In this document: in pieces, positions 43,623-44,968 of the stretch
Position numbering within the stretch: position 1 is the stretch's first letter
Layout of the letters: each line of letters opens with the position of its first letter
NCBI GenBank assembly: GCA_026224775.1
Contig: JAMFRP010000021.1
Span: 1-44,968 of the forward strand
DNA: 44,968 bases
DNA from: Bacteroidota bacterium
GTDB lineage: Bacteria > Bacteroidota > Bacteroidia > Sphingobacteriales > Sphingobacteriaceae
Reading direction: 5' to 3'
The notes under the pieces: generated by a model
Told to the model about the DNA's origin: nothing
The model's input: the letters and a program-made list of their open reading frames with translations, nothing else
Databases searched by the model: none
Made by a program: the position numbers and the translations under genes

Positions 43623-43660
43623 AGTTAATTGGAGAGTAGTGATTAGAGATTAGTTAAACT
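43622..43660. repeat. Heptad repeats at the rpe start
   Basis: On the minus strand the bases before the rpe ATG read as degenerate 7-nt units CTAATCT, CTAATCA, CTACTCT, CCAATTA. They recall the heptads in the purC leader but do not form an inverted repeat. Confidence 0.5.
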
Positions 43661-43687
43661 TCGTGGCAATTATACGTGTATCTTGCC

Positions 43688-43695
43688 CAAAGGTA
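43688..43695 (-). promoter_or_regulatory. -7 element TACCTTTG of rpe
   Basis: On the minus strand it matches TAnnTTTG, 65 bp before the rpe ATG, giving a leader of about 60 nt that contains the heptad units. Confidence 0.5.
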
Positions 43696-43745
43696 AATTT
43701 CTGTTTGATAAATTCCTAAAAATCCGGAGAAACATTCGTGAATAC

Positions 43746-44018
43746 TTAATCACAATTTAACAGCAGGTCGTAGTATTTTTTCATGAGGACGACATCGTAG
43801 TTTACTAATGAATTATACGCTTCGGCTACCAGCTCATTCAAAATAGAAGAGCCGAGCTGCCCGCCACCATTGGGAATGGAGTCGTAATATTTTATTAATT
43901 CTTTAACCCTGATAATCTCGTACAATAAATGCTGAATAAGATCGGTTTGTGGCCCCGACTGTATTCCGCCATTATTATTATCGAGAAAATCTAAAGGATC
44001 ATTAGTAGTAGATGTCAT
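43746..44018 (-). CDS. Hypothetical 90-aa helical protein
   Basis: The 90-aa product has no signal peptide and no known domain. The first 25 residues are polar and low in structure (TSTTNDPLDFLDNNNGG); the rest is mostly amphipathic helix, with DLIQHLLYEIIRVKELIKYYD and ELVAEAYNSLVNYDVVLMKKYYD as two likely helices joined by a Gly-rich turn (PNGGGQLGS). There is one Cys, second to last. It follows pnp at 164 bp, after the pnp terminator, and its stop is 50 bp upstream of the rpe -7 element. Normal codon use and helical pattern support a real gene. I do not recognise the family and assign no function. Confidence 0.65.
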   Translation of the reverse strand: MTSTTNDPLDFLDNNNGGIQSGPQTDLIQHLLYEIIRVKELIKYYDSIPNGGGQLGSSILNELVAEAYNSLVNYDVVLMKKYYDLLLNCD

Positions 44019-44131
44019 TATTCTATAAAGAGCCGGCTTTTATCATTTTATCAAATGGATTTAACTCGTGTTAACATTTATAAAGGCCAAAAAAACACAT
44101 TTGTTTTAAAAAATTAAAAATATTTTAATCT

Positions 44132-44161
44132 AAAAAATAAAGCCCTCTTTTGGAGGGCTTT
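44132..44161 (-). terminator. Rho-independent terminator of pnp
   Basis: AAAGCCCTC (44139-44147) pairs perfectly with GAGGGCTTT (44153-44161), and on the minus strand the stem is followed by ATTTTTT. It lies 21 bp after the pnp stop. Confidence 0.9.
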
Positions 44162-44182
44162 AAAATTTTTATTTTAATCAAA

Positions 44183-44968
44183 TTATTGATTTGCAGATTC
44201 TGGTTTAGGCAATAATGCTTTGCGTGAAAGCTTTAATTTGCCTTGTTTATCTACATCAAGCAATTTAACACGAACCTCATCCCCTATCTGGAATATTCCG
44301 TCCATAGTTTCGATGCGGCGGTGGTCGATTTCAGAGATGTGCAACAAACCATCTTTACCTGGCATAATTTCAACAAATGCACCAAATGGCATAATTGATT
44401 TCACTTTACCTTCGTAAATTTCACCAACCTCAGGTTTTGAAGCGATGTTTTTGATACGGGTTACAGCTTTGTCAATTGCTTCTTTGTTATCAGCAAATAT
44501 TTGAACTACACCCTGGTTGCCAACTTCCTCGATAGAGATAGTAGCACCGGTTTCGCGTTGCATTTCCTGGATGATCTTTCCTCCCGGACCGATTACCGCG
44601 CCAATGTACTCTTTATCAATACGGATGGTAATGATACGTGGTGCATGTGGTTTGTAATCTTCGCGTGGTGCTGTAATGGTTTTAGCCATTTCAGCAAGAA
44701 TGTGTAAACGGCCTTCTTTAGCCTGATTTAAAGCGTTAGTTAACACCTCATATGATAAACCATTGATCTTCAAGTCCATTTGAACAGCAACGATACCATT
44801 CTTAGTACCTGTTACCTTAAAGTCCATATCACCTAAGTGATCTTCATCACCTAAAATATCAGAAAGGATAGCGTATTTAGTACCCATTTCATTAGTGATT
44901 AATCCCATAGCGATACCTGATACCGGGTTGGTGATTTTGATACCAGCATCCATCAAAGCCAATGTACC
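44183..44968 (-). CDS. pnp: Polynucleotide phosphorylase, C-terminal part (cut by right edge)
   Basis: This is the last 261 codons of PNPase, the 3'-5' phosphorolytic exoribonuclease of mRNA decay. The frame stays open to the right edge, and the first visible residues (GTLALMDAG) lie in the second RNase PH domain, whose active site includes [21 protein letters not shown] domain follows ([15 protein letters not shown]) and then an S1 domain ([21 protein letters not shown], ending with [10 protein letters not shown]). About 450 residues of a typical 710-aa protein are missing beyond the edge. The terminator is directly downstream. The sequence is strongly conserved and no odd residues were seen. 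Confidence 0.96.
   Translation of the reverse strand, partial: GTLALMDAGIKITNPVSGIAMGLITNEMGTKYAILSDILGDEDHLGDMDFKVTGTKNGIVAVQMDLKINGLSYEVLTNALNQAKEGRLHILAEMAKTITAPREDYKPHAPRIITIRIDKEYIGAVIGPGGKIIQEMQRETGATISIEEVGNQGVVQIFADNKEAIDKAVTRIKNIASKPEVGEIYEGKVKSIMPFGAFVEIMPGKDGLLHISEIDHRRIETMDGIFQIGDEVRVKLLDVDKQGKLKLSRKALLPKPESANQ

Noticed and set aside
1..44968. Prophage, integrative element or genomic island
   Set aside because: No integrase, transposase, tRNA junction or phage genes; housekeeping genes run through the whole window.

Overview
The window is about 45 kb of a low-GC (roughly 40% by eye) chromosome from a Bacteroidota bacterium, most likely of the Sphingobacteriaceae (Mucilaginibacter/Pedobacter type). 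The evidence is A-rich translation starts instead of Shine-Dalgarno sites, many -7 promoter elements of the Bacteroidota form TAnnTTTG, a TonB receptor with an N-terminal carboxypeptidase-regulatory-like domain, PepSY-like exported proteins, an oversized LptD, and close relatives of Bacteroidota housekeeping proteins. The genus is an inference. No rRNA, tRNA, CRISPR array, transposase, integrase or phage gene was seen. Both edges cut genes: an SDR oxidoreductase on the left and polynucleotide phosphorylase (pnp) on the right.

Layout. 1-1011: the end of an SDR gene and a PepSY-like exported protein. 1156-5247: a fused trehalose-phosphate synthase/phosphatase facing a GH15 glycosidase, with a 31-bp perfect inverted repeat between them. 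5626-8581: a cold shock protein with a long leader, an MFS transporter, hemF and a small exported protein. 8768-13761: gyrA followed at 7-bp gaps by two exported TPR proteins. 13762-14434: a non-coding stretch with a strong terminator and a possible small RNA. 14435-26409, minus strand: a metal-homeostasis locus. 26631-32143, minus strand: 2-oxoacid dehydrogenase E2, cinA and lptD. 32197-34103: an N-acetylmuramoyl-alanine amidase and an MCE/MlaD protein. 34185-37558, minus strand: RNase Z, a STAS protein, purC and a PhoH-family ATPase. 37661-40414: a DUF62 SAM hydrolase, a coiled-coil membrane protein and a beta-CASP nuclease. 40568-44968, minus strand: a short serA, serC, rpe, a 90-aa unknown and the end of pnp.

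The metal locus is the most interesting part. In transcription order it holds a small Cys protein, a lipoprotein, a second small Cys protein (paralogue of the first), a TonB receptor, an OmpR-type response regulator, its histidine kinase, and a complete RND efflux set (TolC, adaptor, CzcA/CusA-type pump). The two small proteins share an ungapped N-terminal 70 residues with an invariant C40, H49, C50, C54 set and no function known to me. Promoters of the first Cys gene, the regulator and the efflux operon all carry ATTAGA/TCTAAT half-sites repeated at steps of about 10 or 11 bp, just upstream of matches to TAnnTTTG. This suggests one two-component regulon that joins the Cys proteins to efflux.

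A second theme is intergenic structure. There are four REP-like palindromes, and the leaders of purC, serA and rpe consist of short-unit repeats (7 or 9 nt); those of purC and serA fold back on themselves.
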